Below are positions 43,071 through 51,916 of a stretch of 64,000 bases of DNA, piece after piece (within the stretch, counting starts at the first letter, position 1; each line of letters begins with the position of its first letter). The notes beneath the pieces were generated by a model that saw nothing but the letters and a program-made list of their open reading frames with translations, was not told the origin of the DNA and searched no databases. The stretch spans positions 1 to 64,000 of the forward strand of contig NZ_QOIO01000001.1 of NCBI RefSeq assembly GCF_003332305.1. Direction: 5' to 3'. Made by a program: the position numbers and the translations under genes. This DNA is from Microvirga aerophila (lineage in GTDB: Bacteria; Pseudomonadota; Alphaproteobacteria; Rhizobiales; Beijerinckiaceae).

Positions 43071-43910
43071 ATGGGCCAGCAGGATATCTTGAAGAGGAAC
43101 AAGGCCGCAGAGGATCATCCGGATGCCTCTCTTGCGCGCATGAAGCGGAAGGAGTTCGAAACCGAACTTGGAAAGCTTCAGGTGAAGCTCGTCCGCTTGC
43201 AAACCTGGGTCAAGGCAACGGGCGCCAGGATCATCGTGATCTTCGAGGGCCGTGACACAGCGGGCAAAGGCGGGGTGATCAGCCGCATTACACAGCGGGT
43301 GAGCCCGCGGGTGTTCCGGCATGTCGCCCTGCCCGCGCCGACCGAGCGCGAGAAGAGCCAGCTCTACATCCAGCGCTACATCGCCCACTTCCCGGCCGCC
43401 GGCGAGATCATCCTATTCGACCGCTCATGGTACAACCGAGCCGGCGTCGAGCGGGTAATGGGCTTCTGCACAGACGACGAATACGAGCGCTTCATGCGTC
43501 TCGTGCCGTCGTTTGAGCAGGAGATCGTCGACAATGGCATCATTCTGCTCAAGTACTTTCTCGACGTGAGCCAGGACGAGCAGCGCCGGCGGTTTGCCGA
43601 CCGGATCGACGACCCCGTCAAGCATTGGAAGCTCAGCCCGATGGATACTGAGTCGGTACGACGCTGGTGGGATTACACGCTGGCCTATCAGGATATGCTG
43701 CGCGCCACCGACACGCCGGCCTGCCCGTGGTTCATCGTTCCGTCCGATGACAAGCGCCGGGCGCGGCTGAACCTGATCGCGCATATGCTCGGTCAGATCC
43801 CGTACCAAAAGGTCAAGGTCGAGCTGCCGAAGGTGCCCAAGGCCGAGCCGAAGCCGAAGGGGGCCAAGGAAGGACTGGACGCAGCACAAACCGTACCGTC
43901 CCGGTATTGA
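43071..43910 (+). CDS. ppk2: Polyphosphate kinase 2 family protein
   Basis: A 279-residue PPK2 with Walker A FEGRDTAGKGGVISRI, Walker B LFDRSWYNRAGVERVMGF and lid KYFLDVSQDEQRRRFADR. The single-domain form phosphorylates nucleotides from polyphosphate (or the reverse). The Pro/Lys-rich C-terminal tail is extra. ATG 43071 has AGGAG upstream. It may regenerate ATP or GTP under energy limitation, fitting the fermentation genes near it. Confidence 0.92.
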   Translation: MGQQDILKRNKAAEDHPDASLARMKRKEFETELGKLQVKLVRLQTWVKATGARIIVIFEGRDTAGKGGVISRITQRVSPRVFRHVALPAPTEREKSQLYIQRYIAHFPAAGEIILFDRSWYNRAGVERVMGFCTDDEYERFMRLVPSFEQEIVDNGIILLKYFLDVSQDEQRRRFADRIDDPVKHWKLSPMDTESVRRWWDYTLAYQDMLRATDTPACPWFIVPSDDKRRARLNLIAHMLGQIPYQKVKVELPKVPKAEPKPKGAKEGLDAAQTVPSRY

Positions 43911-43942
43911 GCAGCCATGAGGGAGAATTTCGGAGCACGGTC

Positions 43943-45776
43943 ATGGCTGGCACGCATTCAGTGGATCGACCTCCCCTCAGCCGAATAGAAGCTGCGACGA
44001 TGCCGCCTGCAGATGGAGGCAATCTGTCAGGCGGCGATGAGGCTCAAAGTCCAGGCCAACAGGACGGGACATCGACCGTGCGTGGGATTAGTCATGAGGC
44101 CGGATGGTTGCGCTGGTTGCCCGGGCTGAGCACCCCCCTCCGCTATGAGACCTCATGGCTGGGCCATGATGTCGTGGCTGGTCTGGTGCTGGCGACCATG
44201 CTCGTTCCGGTCGGGATCGCCTATGCCGTGGCATCCGGCATGCCGGGCATCTGCGGCCTCTACGCCACGATCGTCTCGTTGCTGGTCTACGCGGTATTCG
44301 GACCGAGCCGCATCCTCGTCCTCGGCCCAGACTCGGCCCTTGCGGCCGTCATCCTCGGCGTCGTGCTGCCGTTGTCCGGCGGGGACCCGCAGCGCGCCGT
44401 CGTCCTGGGCGGCATGATGGCGCTCGTGTGGGGGCGGTCCTGACCTTGGCCGGGTTGGCGCGCTTGGGCTTCGTGACCGAGCTCCTGTCCAAGCCGATCC
44501 GCTACAGCTACATGAACGGCATCGCCTTGACCGTCCTGATCAGCCAGCTCCCTAAGCTGTTCGGCTTCTCGGTCGAGAGCACGGGACCATTGCGGGACCT
44601 GTTGTCGATCGGTGGGGCGATCTTGGCCGGTAGGACGAACTGGGCGGCCCTTGCGATCGGCCTGGGAGCATTGGCAACCATCCTGCTGTTGCGGGGCAGC
44701 AAGCGAGTGCCCGGCATCTTGGTCGCGGTCGTTGGCGCCGCTGTCATCGTCGGTATGCTCGACCTTGCAGAACGCCATGACGTGGCAATTCTGGGATCAC
44801 TTCCGCAAGGCCTGCCTGGTTTTTCGATCCCCTGGATCGGGGTCGGTGACATCGTTCCCGTGCTGATCGGCGGCTGTGCCGTTGCCATGGTGTCGTTCGC
44901 CGACACCAGCGTGCTCTCCCGCGCCTACGCCGCACGGACCCGCACCACGGTCGTTCCCAACCAGGAGATGGTGGGGCTTGGGGCCGCCAATCTTGCCACC
45001 GGGTTCTTTCAGGGCTTTCCGATCAGCAGCAGCAGCTCGCGCACCCCCGTGGCCGAAGCTGCCGGCGCGCGCACGTAACTGACTGGCATCGTCGGCGCAC
45101 TTGCCATTGCCCTGCTCTTGCTCATGGCCCCCAACCTCCTGCGAACCCTGCCAACCGCAGCTCTCGCCGCCGTTGTGATCGCGTCGGCCGTCGGACTGTT
45201 CGAGGTGGCCGGCCTGCGGCGGATCTACCGTATCCAGCGCTGGGAGTTCTGGCTGTCGGTCGCCTGCTTCGCCGGCGTGGCCGTATTCGGCGCCATTCCG
45301 GGGATCGGCCTGGCGATCGTGATCGCGGTAATCGAGTTCCTATGGGACGGCTGGCGTCCCTACTCCGCTATCCTGGGACGTCCGGCCGGCGTCGAGGGCT
45401 ACCATGACGTGACACGCTATCCAGAGGCCCGTCGGATTCCCGGACTTGTCCTGTTCCGCTGGGATGCGCCCCTGTTCTTCGCCAACGCAGAGCTGTTTCG
45501 CGAGCGCGTTCTCGCCGCCGTGGCGGAGTCGCCGACGCCGGTGCAGTGCGTGGTCGTCGCGGCCGCGCCGGTCACGAGCGTTGACGTGACGGCGGCCGAT
45601 GCCCTGACCGAGCTTGATGAGGCCTTGCTGGCGAAAGGCGTCGAACTCCGGTTCGCCGAGGTCAAGGATCCGGTGAAGGACAAACTTAAACGGTTTGGGC
45701 TGTTCAACCGCTTTGGGGAGACGCGGTTTTTCCCACGATCGACGCGGCCGTGTCGCGATATCACGGAACGACATGA
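43943..45776 (+). pseudogene. SulP-family anion transporter, three disabling lesions
   Basis: A SulP/SLC26 transporter with C-terminal STAS domain, readable only across lesions. Segment one (AGLVLATMLVPVGIAYAVAS, GPDSALAAVILGVVLPLSGG) ends near 44430, where one G of a GTGGTGGGGG-like run seems missing. Segment two (GLARLGFVTELLSKPIRYSY, GFFQGFPISSSSSRTPVAEA) meets TAA 45076-45078, most likely from CAA (family Gln before LTG). Segment three carries the STAS domain (LFRWDAPLFFANAELFRERV, VTSVDVTAADALTELDEALL) and shifts again near 45733 to FPTIDAAVSRY. The transporter is almost certainly non-functional. Confidence 0.82.
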
Positions 45777-45788
45777 AGGGCCTTGATC

Positions 45789-46060
45789 ATGCCTTTCGAG
45801 ATCGAGCGCAAGTTCCTGATGACACACGATAGATGGCGCACGCGAGAGTTCGGCTAGCGCTATCACCAGGGGCTACCTTTGCAAGGGTAAGATCACTGTC
45901 CGGGTCCGATGCGCCGCCTCTCGCAGCTTCCTCACCATCAAGGAGTGGCATCGATCGCATCCGGGGCGTGGTCATCTTCGCTGATGAAAGTTCAGCGAGG
46001 GGCTGCCTGAGGAGCGGTTGCACGATTGCAAGTGAAGCAGTGAAGATATGCTCCCCTCCC
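45789..46060 (+). pseudogene. CYTH-domain (triphosphate-binding) protein, degraded
   Basis: ATG 45789 opens MPFEIERKFLMTHDRWRTRE, the CYTH ExExK signature. An in-frame TAG follows at residue 23, then a +1 shift is needed to continue RYHQGYLCKGKITVRVR and a similar SFLTIK-type block. Beyond about 45955 the sequence no longer matches. CYTH proteins are triphosphatases or adenylate cyclases. The decay here adjoins the broken sulP and the tRNA-Lys attachment fragment. Confidence 0.7.
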
Positions 46061-46186
46061 CCGCATTCCACGCGTCTGGAACGGAAACATCCTCTGTATC
46101 AAGCTCTGCCGGAACCCTGTGGTAGCTATACGGTTGCTAAGCAGATGCCGCCTAGCATCGACGTGTCGGTAAGTTGTTGAAAAAGT

Positions 46187-46232
<46 letters not shown>

Positions 46233-46239
46233 TAGTGCA

Positions 46240-46298
46240 CATCATACAACATGGCCTAACACGACCTAACAGAAATCATAGGCTAACATCATACAACG
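46240..46298 (+). repeat. Direct repeats next to attachment site
   Basis: ACATCATACAAC occurs at 46240-46251 and 46287-46298. CCTAACA occurs at 46256-46262 and 46266-46272, with a related GCTAACA at 46283-46289. Position between the att fragment and the integrase gene suggests arm-type integrase or excisionase sites (inference). Confidence 0.5.
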
Positions 46299-46429
46299 TA
46301 ATGAGTTATTGCCTTTTGTGCGGCCTCGTTATTAACATACAATCTCATCTGCTACCACCCTCCGCCTGTTACCCCTGTTACCCTTCCCGCAATGAGGAGT
46401 GTGTCGGCCAGTAAGCCTTGGAGTGAGTA

Positions 46430-47662
46430 ATGGCGCGCGCGCTCAACCAAAAGATCCTCGAAAACCTCAAGCCGAATCCGGCCAAGAGGCTGGAGATCCC
46501 CGACGGGGCGCTGGTCGGGCTCTACATCGTTCTGCAGCCAAGCGGTGCGAAGAGCTGGGCCGTCCGTTACAGAGCAGACGGCAAGCCCCGCAAGCTGACC
46601 CTTGCTCCCTACCCTCGCATGGGACTGGCGGATGCTCGCAAGGCCGCCAGTGAGGCACTGCGCATCGTCTCGGAGGGCGGCGACCCGGCAGGCGATCGGG
46701 TAACGGTGGCCAAGCTCAAGGGGATGGAACGGGTTCCGGCCAGCCATCGCTTCGAGCAGGTTCTGGAGCGCTTCATCTCCGCCCAGGAGCGGAGGGGGCG
46801 TCGCTCCACCGACGAGATGCGGCGCGTTCTGGAGCGGGACGCCCTGCCCCACTGGCGTGGCAAACCAATCGCGGAGATTACTGGCGCTGATGTGGTCGAG
46901 GTCATCGAGGCGATTGTGTCCCGCGGCTCGCCCGTGGCAGCGAGCCGCTTCAGGGCTTGGTGCTCCAAGCTGTTCTCCTATGCAGTCGCAACCCATCTGC
47001 GGCCTGACAATCCAGCTAAGGGCACCGAGAATCCGGTCTCGGTAAGAGACATCCAGCGCGACAGGAAGCTCACAGACCATGAGCTTGGTCTAGTCTGGCG
47101 CTGCGCAGGGCAACTCGGGCTTCCCTTTGGACCTGCCGTGCAGTTGCTAGCAGTCACAGGACAGCGCCGTAGTGAGGTGTTCGAGGCGACTTGGGATGAG
47201 ATCCATCTGGACACAGCCACCTGGGTCATACGGTCCGCTCGTTCCAAGAACGGAGCCGAGCACATCGTGCCCTTGTCGGACTTGGCCGTGGAGATCCTGC
47301 GCAGCATCTCGCGCATTGAAGGATCGCCTTACGTTTTCACCACCAAGGGCTCTTCGCCTGCAAGCGGCATCAGTAAAGCGAAATCAAGACTCGACCAGCT
47401 AATCGCGGCTGCAAACAACGGCAGGGCCATTCCGCCATGGCGGCTGCACGATCTGCGGCGAACCTTCGTGTCGGGATGCGCTCGGCTGCGCATCCCGTCC
47501 GAAGTCACCGAGCGGGCCATCAATCACGTGTCCGGGAGCTTCGCCGGCGTGCGTGGCGTCTACAACGTCCACGCCTATGAGGATGAACGCCGCAGTGCCA
47601 TGCAGGCATGGGCCAACTATCTCACCTCGGTTACATCCCCTGCACCCGAGAGGGTAACGTGA
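46430..47662 (+). CDS. int: Tyrosine-type integrase (P4-like)
   Basis: A 410-residue site-specific recombinase with an N-terminal DUF4102-like arm-binding domain (IPDGALVGLYIVLQPSGAKS, LTLAPYPRMGLADARKAA), a core-binding domain and a catalytic domain. Active-site residues: Arg in TGQRRSEVFEATWDEI, His-x-x-Arg in WRLHDLRRTFVSGCARL, a later His (AINHVSG) and Tyr in VYNVHAYEDERR. It lies about 200 bp from the tRNA-Lys fragment, its likely target. Confidence 0.93.
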   Translation: MARALNQKILENLKPNPAKRLEIPDGALVGLYIVLQPSGAKSWAVRYRADGKPRKLTLAPYPRMGLADARKAASEALRIVSEGGDPAGDRVTVAKLKGMERVPASHRFEQVLERFISAQERRGRRSTDEMRRVLERDALPHWRGKPIAEITGADVVEVIEAIVSRGSPVAASRFRAWCSKLFSYAVATHLRPDNPAKGTENPVSVRDIQRDRKLTDHELGLVWRCAGQLGLPFGPAVQLLAVTGQRRSEVFEATWDEIHLDTATWVIRSARSKNGAEHIVPLSDLAVEILRSISRIEGSPYVFTTKGSSPASGISKAKSRLDQLIAAANNGRAIPPWRLHDLRRTFVSGCARLRIPSEVTERAINHVSGSFAGVRGVYNVHAYEDERRSAMQAWANYLTSVTSPAPERVT

Positions 47663-48010
47663 ACGCGAGTTGATCGCCGCGAAACCACACAATGGTTTTT
47701 GACAACAAACAGAGGGATCACAACAGGTCGCACACCTTCACAGCGCTCTCTACGACAAATGACGTTGAACCCATTCAGCGTTATATGGATGAATAAATCG
47801 ATATGCTAGGGGAGAATGTAAGGCATACTATCGTGTAAGCTCACTTGGCGAACATCGTGCCGCATACCGTGACCGAGCGGATCATTGGGATGCGCCTATA
47901 ATTGGGATGGAGCCGGCTGGATTCGGGATGACCTAGCTAGCCGTTTGCCTCACAAGCCGATGGATCATTCCCGACAGTGATGCCGCCTCGTTCATCCGAT
48001 TACCTAGGCG
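47663..48010. other. Non-coding stretch after integrase
   Basis: About 350 bp, less GC-rich than the surroundings. I see no gene or RNA in it. Confidence 0.4.
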
Positions 48011-48456
48011 TTAGAGACAGGAAAGCAGACGGGCAATCTCACCTACAAAGTGTTCGCCACGGTGCACTAGCTCACCAGCTTCCAGAGTAGTGCTCTCTGC
48101 ATGGAGTATTGCCAGTGCTCGCGCACTAGCAGTCCCTCGCATGCGATGGTCTTCATGTGCTGCATCATCCACAGCATAGGCCCATGCTATGATGTTGAGA
48201 ACTTGGATCTCGTCATTGTTGATCTCAGCACCGTAGATTTGCGAACGTCACACATCTTCGTTGTCGATCAACTGCCCATGAGCACAGAAATCTGATCTTC
48301 AGACGAAGATATCGGCAATTTGGCCGTTAATTTTTCGGGCTGGAGCGTCGGGCTGAGGCAGCAGACATATCCATCAAACCTCTCGGCCAAAAGCCGAAGC
48401 GGTGAAGTGACCGTCTCTATGGAGGGCAACTCTCGGCTATAAAGGTCAATACGCAT
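48011..48456 (-). pseudogene. Degraded gene of unknown function in the element
   Basis: Minus-strand coding sequence in two frames. The first runs from ATG 48456 (RIDLYSRELPSIETVTSPLR, AERFDGYVCCLSP) to a stop at 48268-48270. The second, overlapping, contains CAHGQLIDNEDV, an in-frame TGA, then RSQIYGAEINNDEIQVLNII, AWAYAVDDAAHEDHRMRG and an amphipathic helix ending RLLSCL at TAA 48011-48013. The composition of the second part is protein-like. I infer a frameshifted, nonsense-mutated gene; no family recognised. Confidence 0.4.
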
Positions 48457-48956
48457 CCAACAAAGCTATAGAGGATCCCACACAAGTAGGTGACCAATTG
48501 AGCTCGGGGTTGACAAAACCACCTAGGAACACCAACCGGACGTGAACCGGCGAATAAAGGCGGTCCATTGGCCGGAGGACAGCCTATAGGACGCCCTGGC
48601 CTGGCCTGGCCACGCCCATAGGCGCTCTTCGGGTCTGTCAAGAACGTTTATCAAGTATTTTTACAGTAACAATTTGGCTCATTTCCTGCCGCTTGTCCAC
48701 AGTAGCAGCGTCCACTGCAATTACGAAAGCACCAACGACTTCAGTGATATAAGTCGTTCGTTCGTCGAACACCTTACTCGCACCTTGCTCCAAAGAAGGG
48801 TTAGTGACTTGTGGTCCGTGCACGCCCGTGGTGGTGTTTAGATGTACTTAGTGCATGAATCAAAACGCGGAGAGCTTAGTAGATGAGTAAGGACATGCAG
48901 ACGCCAGCCGCCTCGGAAGCCCTTCGTGCGTATCTCAGTAGAAGGGCGTAAACAGA
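48457..48956. other. Non-coding or unresolved stretch in the element
   Basis: About 500 bp. A 61-codon minus-strand frame (48638-48823) exists without a clear ribosome-binding site or family, so it is not called. Nothing else was recognised. Confidence 0.4.
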
Positions 48957-49163
48957 ATGAGTTCCGGCAAGCAGTACATCGTTCGCCGTAAGCTTCGTGC
49001 CCGTTTCGGCGGCATCTCTGACATGACGCTGTGGCGATGGGAGCAGGACACGAGGCTCGCCTTCCCACGAGCGATCGCAATCAATGGCCGCAAGTACTAC
49101 GACCTCGCCGAAATCGAGGACTGGGAGCAGACCCGCGCCGCCGCTTCGAAGAAGCCTGCATAA
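48957..49163 (+). CDS. AlpA/excisionase-like DNA-binding protein
   Basis: 68 residues with a MerR/AlpA-type winged helix: ARFGGISDMTLWRWEQDTRL, then FPRAIAINGRKYYDLAEIED WEQTR-type helix. Small proteins like this control integrase expression or excision in P4-like elements. Position between integrase and helicase fits that role. Confidence 0.8.
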   Translation: MSSGKQYIVRRKLRARFGGISDMTLWRWEQDTRLAFPRAIAINGRKYYDLAEIEDWEQTRAAASKKPA

Positions 49164-49318
49164 GAGTGCCACAGAGGCGGGCCCTGGATACTGCCTCTGT
49201 CCCTGATCTTCCGGCCACGTCTAGGCTGTAAGCAACGCACGATCTGGATAACAGGCACGACCGAACACAGTGGGGATGTCGTGCCCGACGTGTTCGTCGG
49301 CAACTCAAGAGTCAAGCT

Positions 49319-49591
49319 ATGAAACGCAATGTAGCGCGCCTCACCGGCGCGAACGACATCGGCTTGCCCGATACCGACACAGAATACACCAATGGGGACT
49401 ACCCGCCCCTCGCTGAAAAGAAAACCGCCGCTCCGGCTGGACCCCGGAACGGCGGCAACGAGGGACTTCGAGAGGCCATTGCTAAACCTCTTCGTGAAGA
49501 ATGCCGCAAAGCTGTGCGCCTGACAAGCGTGGGTCTCGTCGCTTGTTTCAACGATGAAGGCCACCTGTTCGGTTGGGAGGTAGCACGATGA
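49319..49591 (+). CDS. Hypothetical protein of the element, first small gene
   Basis: A 90-residue protein with a disordered polar N-terminus (RLTGANDIGLPDTDTEYTNG) and a C-terminal block ECRKAVRLTSVGLVACFNDE followed by GHLFGWEVAR. The stop overlaps the next start (ATGA at 49588-49591), indicating coupled translation. A near-perfect 12-bp inverted repeat (CCGCCGCTCCGG and CCGGAACGGCGG) lies inside at about 49427-49457. Function unknown. Confidence 0.6.
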   Translation: MKRNVARLTGANDIGLPDTDTEYTNGDYPPLAEKKTAAPAGPRNGGNEGLREAIAKPLREECRKAVRLTSVGLVACFNDEGHLFGWEVAR

Positions 49592-49815
49592 CGAACAATG
49601 AGAACATCTCCCACGGCACGCCTCTAGCTTACCGTGAGTTTATCGCCGAAATGCTCGCACTGGCCCAGATCCAAGCGGATCTCGGGACAACTTACGCTGC
49701 AATCGGGGATGACGCAGGGCTTGAATACACGGTCAGGCGTTTAGCGGCCTATACACGGACTGCCGTCACTGTCCTGAAGGATCTGAAGGGGATGAAGGAG
49801 GCCAACGATGCGTAA
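49588..49815 (+). CDS. Hypothetical helical protein of the element
   Basis: A 75-residue mostly helical protein (YREFIAEMLALAQIQADLGT, AGLEYTVRRLAAYTRTAVTV). It overlaps the preceding gene by four bases and the D5 helicase start (49808) by eight, so the three are translationally coupled. Family not recognised. Confidence 0.65.
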   Translation: MTNNENISHGTPLAYREFIAEMLALAQIQADLGTTYAAIGDDAGLEYTVRRLAAYTRTAVTVLKDLKGMKEANDA

Positions 49816-51235
49816 CGCGTTGGGCACTTCTCATCAGACAACCTCTGAGCCCCATGATGCCGGCGGCTACGAGTCAGAAAGCTGGACGTCCCGCCGATCA
49901 CCAGCCTCATCCGCTCAAGGTGGCATCCTCACCGAGGACTTTGCGGCGCAGCGGTTCGCGGAACGCTTCGCGGGTCTGCTCCGGTTCTGCCACAGCACAG
50001 GCGCTTGGTTCGAATGGGACGGCAACGTCTGGCGCCGGAACCGAACTGGCTTGGCGTTCCATGAAGCACGGCTGCTTGCTCGTGAGCTCTCCCGTGGGCA
50101 GGAGGACAAGGTGCGTCAGGCCGGGATGAAAACCACCTTCGCCTCTGGCGTCGAGCGGTTCGCGCGGGTCGATCCCGTGTTCGCCGTGACCATGGAGGCG
50201 TGGGATCCTGACCCGCTCCTCCTTGGAACCCCCGCAGGAACGGTCGACCTTCGAACGGGGAGCCTCCGCGAGGGCGACCAGGCTGAGGGCATTACAAAGT
50301 TGACAGCGGTAGCCCCATACGAGACCGCCGACTGTCCGCTCTGGCTCAAGTTTCTTGCCGATGCTACAGGAAGAGACAGTGACCTGATCCGCTTCCTCCA
50401 GCAGTGGGCCGGATACTCCCTGACTGGAGTCACACGGGAACATGCGCTTGTATTCATCTACGGCCCTGGTGGGAACGGCAAGTCAGTGTTCCTGAACGTG
50501 CTGACAGGAATCCTGAAGGATTATGCTACCACCGCAGCGATGGACACCTTTACGGCCTCCAAGGGGGACAAGCACCCGACGGATTTGGCCATGCTGCGTG
50601 GGGCGCGCCTTGTGACAGCGAGCGAGACGGAGGAGGGCCGAGCCTGGGCCGAAAGCCGTATCAAGCAACTCACCGGCGGTGATCCGGTTACGGCGCGGTT
50701 CATGCGGCGGGACTTCTTCACCTTCCCCACGACATTCAAACTCACCATCGTGGGCAACCATCAGCCCGTGCTGCGCAATGTGGACGAGGCCGCACGCCGC
50801 CGCTTCAACATCGTCCCGTTCACGCGTAAGCCCGACCAGCCGGATCGTCATCTCGAGCAAAAGCTGAAGGCGGAATGGCCCGGCATTCTCCGCTGGATGA
50901 TCGAGGGCTGCCTTGACTGGGAGCGGAACGGCCTAATGCGTCCGGCAAGTGTCACGGCTGCGACGCAAAGCTACTTCGAGGATCAGGATCTGTTCCGCCA
51001 GTGGCTCGATGATGAATGCGACGTCGATCCCGGCACTAGCTATAAGTGGGAGAGGAGCGCAGACCTCTTCGCAAGCTGGTCAGCCTACGCGAAAGCTGCT
51101 GGGGAACATCCCGGATCTCTGAAGAACTTCGGTCCTGCGATGATCCGCCACGGGATGCAGCCCTATCGCACCAAGCGGTTGCGGGGATGGTCCGGCATCA
51201 GGCTCAAGGTATCTTCTATAAGCGGTGACGGGTGA
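49808..51235 (+). CDS. D5/SF3-type primase-helicase C-terminal protein
   Basis: A 475-residue replication protein with D5_N (LPLLRFCHSTGAWFEWDGNV-type region at residues 55-75; DPDPLLLGTPAGTVDLRTG) and a superfamily 3 helicase: Walker A ALVFIYGPGGNGKSVFLNVL, Walker B region LAMLRGARLVTASETEEGRA, motif C FPTTFKLTIVGNHQPVLRNV with the arginine finger ARRRFNIVPF. No primase or Toprim domain is present, so a separate or host primase would be needed. It matches the replication proteins of P4-like satellites and integrated plasmids. Repeats at 51224-51329 follow. Confidence 0.9.
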   Translation: MRNALGTSHQTTSEPHDAGGYESESWTSRRSPASSAQGGILTEDFAAQRFAERFAGLLRFCHSTGAWFEWDGNVWRRNRTGLAFHEARLLARELSRGQEDKVRQAGMKTTFASGVERFARVDPVFAVTMEAWDPDPLLLGTPAGTVDLRTGSLREGDQAEGITKLTAVAPYETADCPLWLKFLADATGRDSDLIRFLQQWAGYSLTGVTREHALVFIYGPGGNGKSVFLNVLTGILKDYATTAAMDTFTASKGDKHPTDLAMLRGARLVTASETEEGRAWAESRIKQLTGGDPVTARFMRRDFFTFPTTFKLTIVGNHQPVLRNVDEAARRRFNIVPFTRKPDQPDRHLEQKLKAEWPGILRWMIEGCLDWERNGLMRPASVTAATQSYFEDQDLFRQWLDDECDVDPGTSYKWERSADLFASWSAYAKAAGEHPGSLKNFGPAMIRHGMQPYRTKRLRGWSGIRLKVSSISGDG

Positions 51236-51329
51236 CGGCAGGTGACGCGTTATTGTCGTTCCGCCAGTTCTCTGCGCGTCTCTGTGCTGGAACAATGAGG
51301 TGACACGTCATCATGCGTCACCCGTCACC
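51224..51329 (+). repeat. GGTGAC-type iterons after the helicase gene: candidate origin
   Basis: GGTGACG occurs at 51224-51230, 51231-51237 and 51241-51247, GGTGACA at 51299-51305, and the reverse complement CGTCACC at 51316-51322 and 51323-51329. The outer pairs form a perfect 13-bp inverted repeat (51224-51236 with 51317-51329). Phage P4 alpha protein binds GGTGAACA-type iterons at its origin (established), so this is a plausible origin for the D5-type helicase here (inference). Confidence 0.55.
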
Positions 51330-51916
51330 AGTGGCAAGAATACCGTTGGTGTATCGACTGAAACACGTGTCGTCGACAACAGGAAACAATCCGCCCGCTG
51401 ATTGAGCACGCTTGAACACCTCGGCGATCACCTACCCGCCTAGGGGATGGCGGGTTCAGTTAATCCACATTCGCCTGGGGGATAGAGACCGCACGGGGGG
51501 TAAAAAGTCGGGGATCCAGAGAAAAAATTTTGCCTGCATACTCAGCATTTCGGTCATAGCTCTCCTTCTCAAGAAGTTTTAGCTCGCCTAGAGCCTGAGA
51601 GGTTTCGCTACGAGGTTGGACGAAACTACCGGAACGTCCGGTTATCGCCGCATCACTGACGTTCAGTGAACTTCCGCCTCGTGCCATTTCCAGACCTTGG
51701 AGATCGATGAAGCTCAAACGCCTCGGTTCCAAGAAATTTAGGGAAATGGCGCCGATGAATTGGCCAGCCCCCATGGAGTGATAGTAATTCGGTTGGAATG
51801 TTGATGGAGGGATGGCCTCGACGCCAGCATCACAGCGTCCATATTATCTTAGATCACTGGTACTCAGATAGGCAGCCCGTTCTGATGCGGAGCCGAGCTA
51901 AGTCTTGAACTGAAAA
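51330..51916. other. Right margin of the element
   Basis: About 590 bp before the glpD stop codon. A 104-codon minus-strand frame is listed separately at low confidence. No second tRNA-Lys fragment or intact tRNA-Lys was found here, so the right boundary is undefined. Confidence 0.4.
51460..51774 (-). CDS. Hypothetical protein (doubtful)
   Basis: A 104-codon frame (FIGAISLNFLEPRRLSFIDL, TSQALGELKLLEKESYDRNA) with no strong ribosome-binding site. The composition is plausible for a protein and nothing overlaps it, but there is no family resemblance. It may be a remnant. Confidence 0.3.
   Translation of the reverse strand: MGAGQFIGAISLNFLEPRRLSFIDLQGLEMARGGSSLNVSDAAITGRSGSFVQPRSETSQALGELKLLEKESYDRNAEYAGKIFSLDPRLFTPRAVSIPQANVD

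Noticed and set aside
49427..49457. 12-bp hairpin as a rho-independent terminator
   Set aside because: It lies within a coding frame and has no T-run after it.
46233..51916. CRISPR array or recognised defence system in the element
   Set aside because: No regularly spaced identical repeats, and no nuclease, toxin or methylase sequence was found among the genes.
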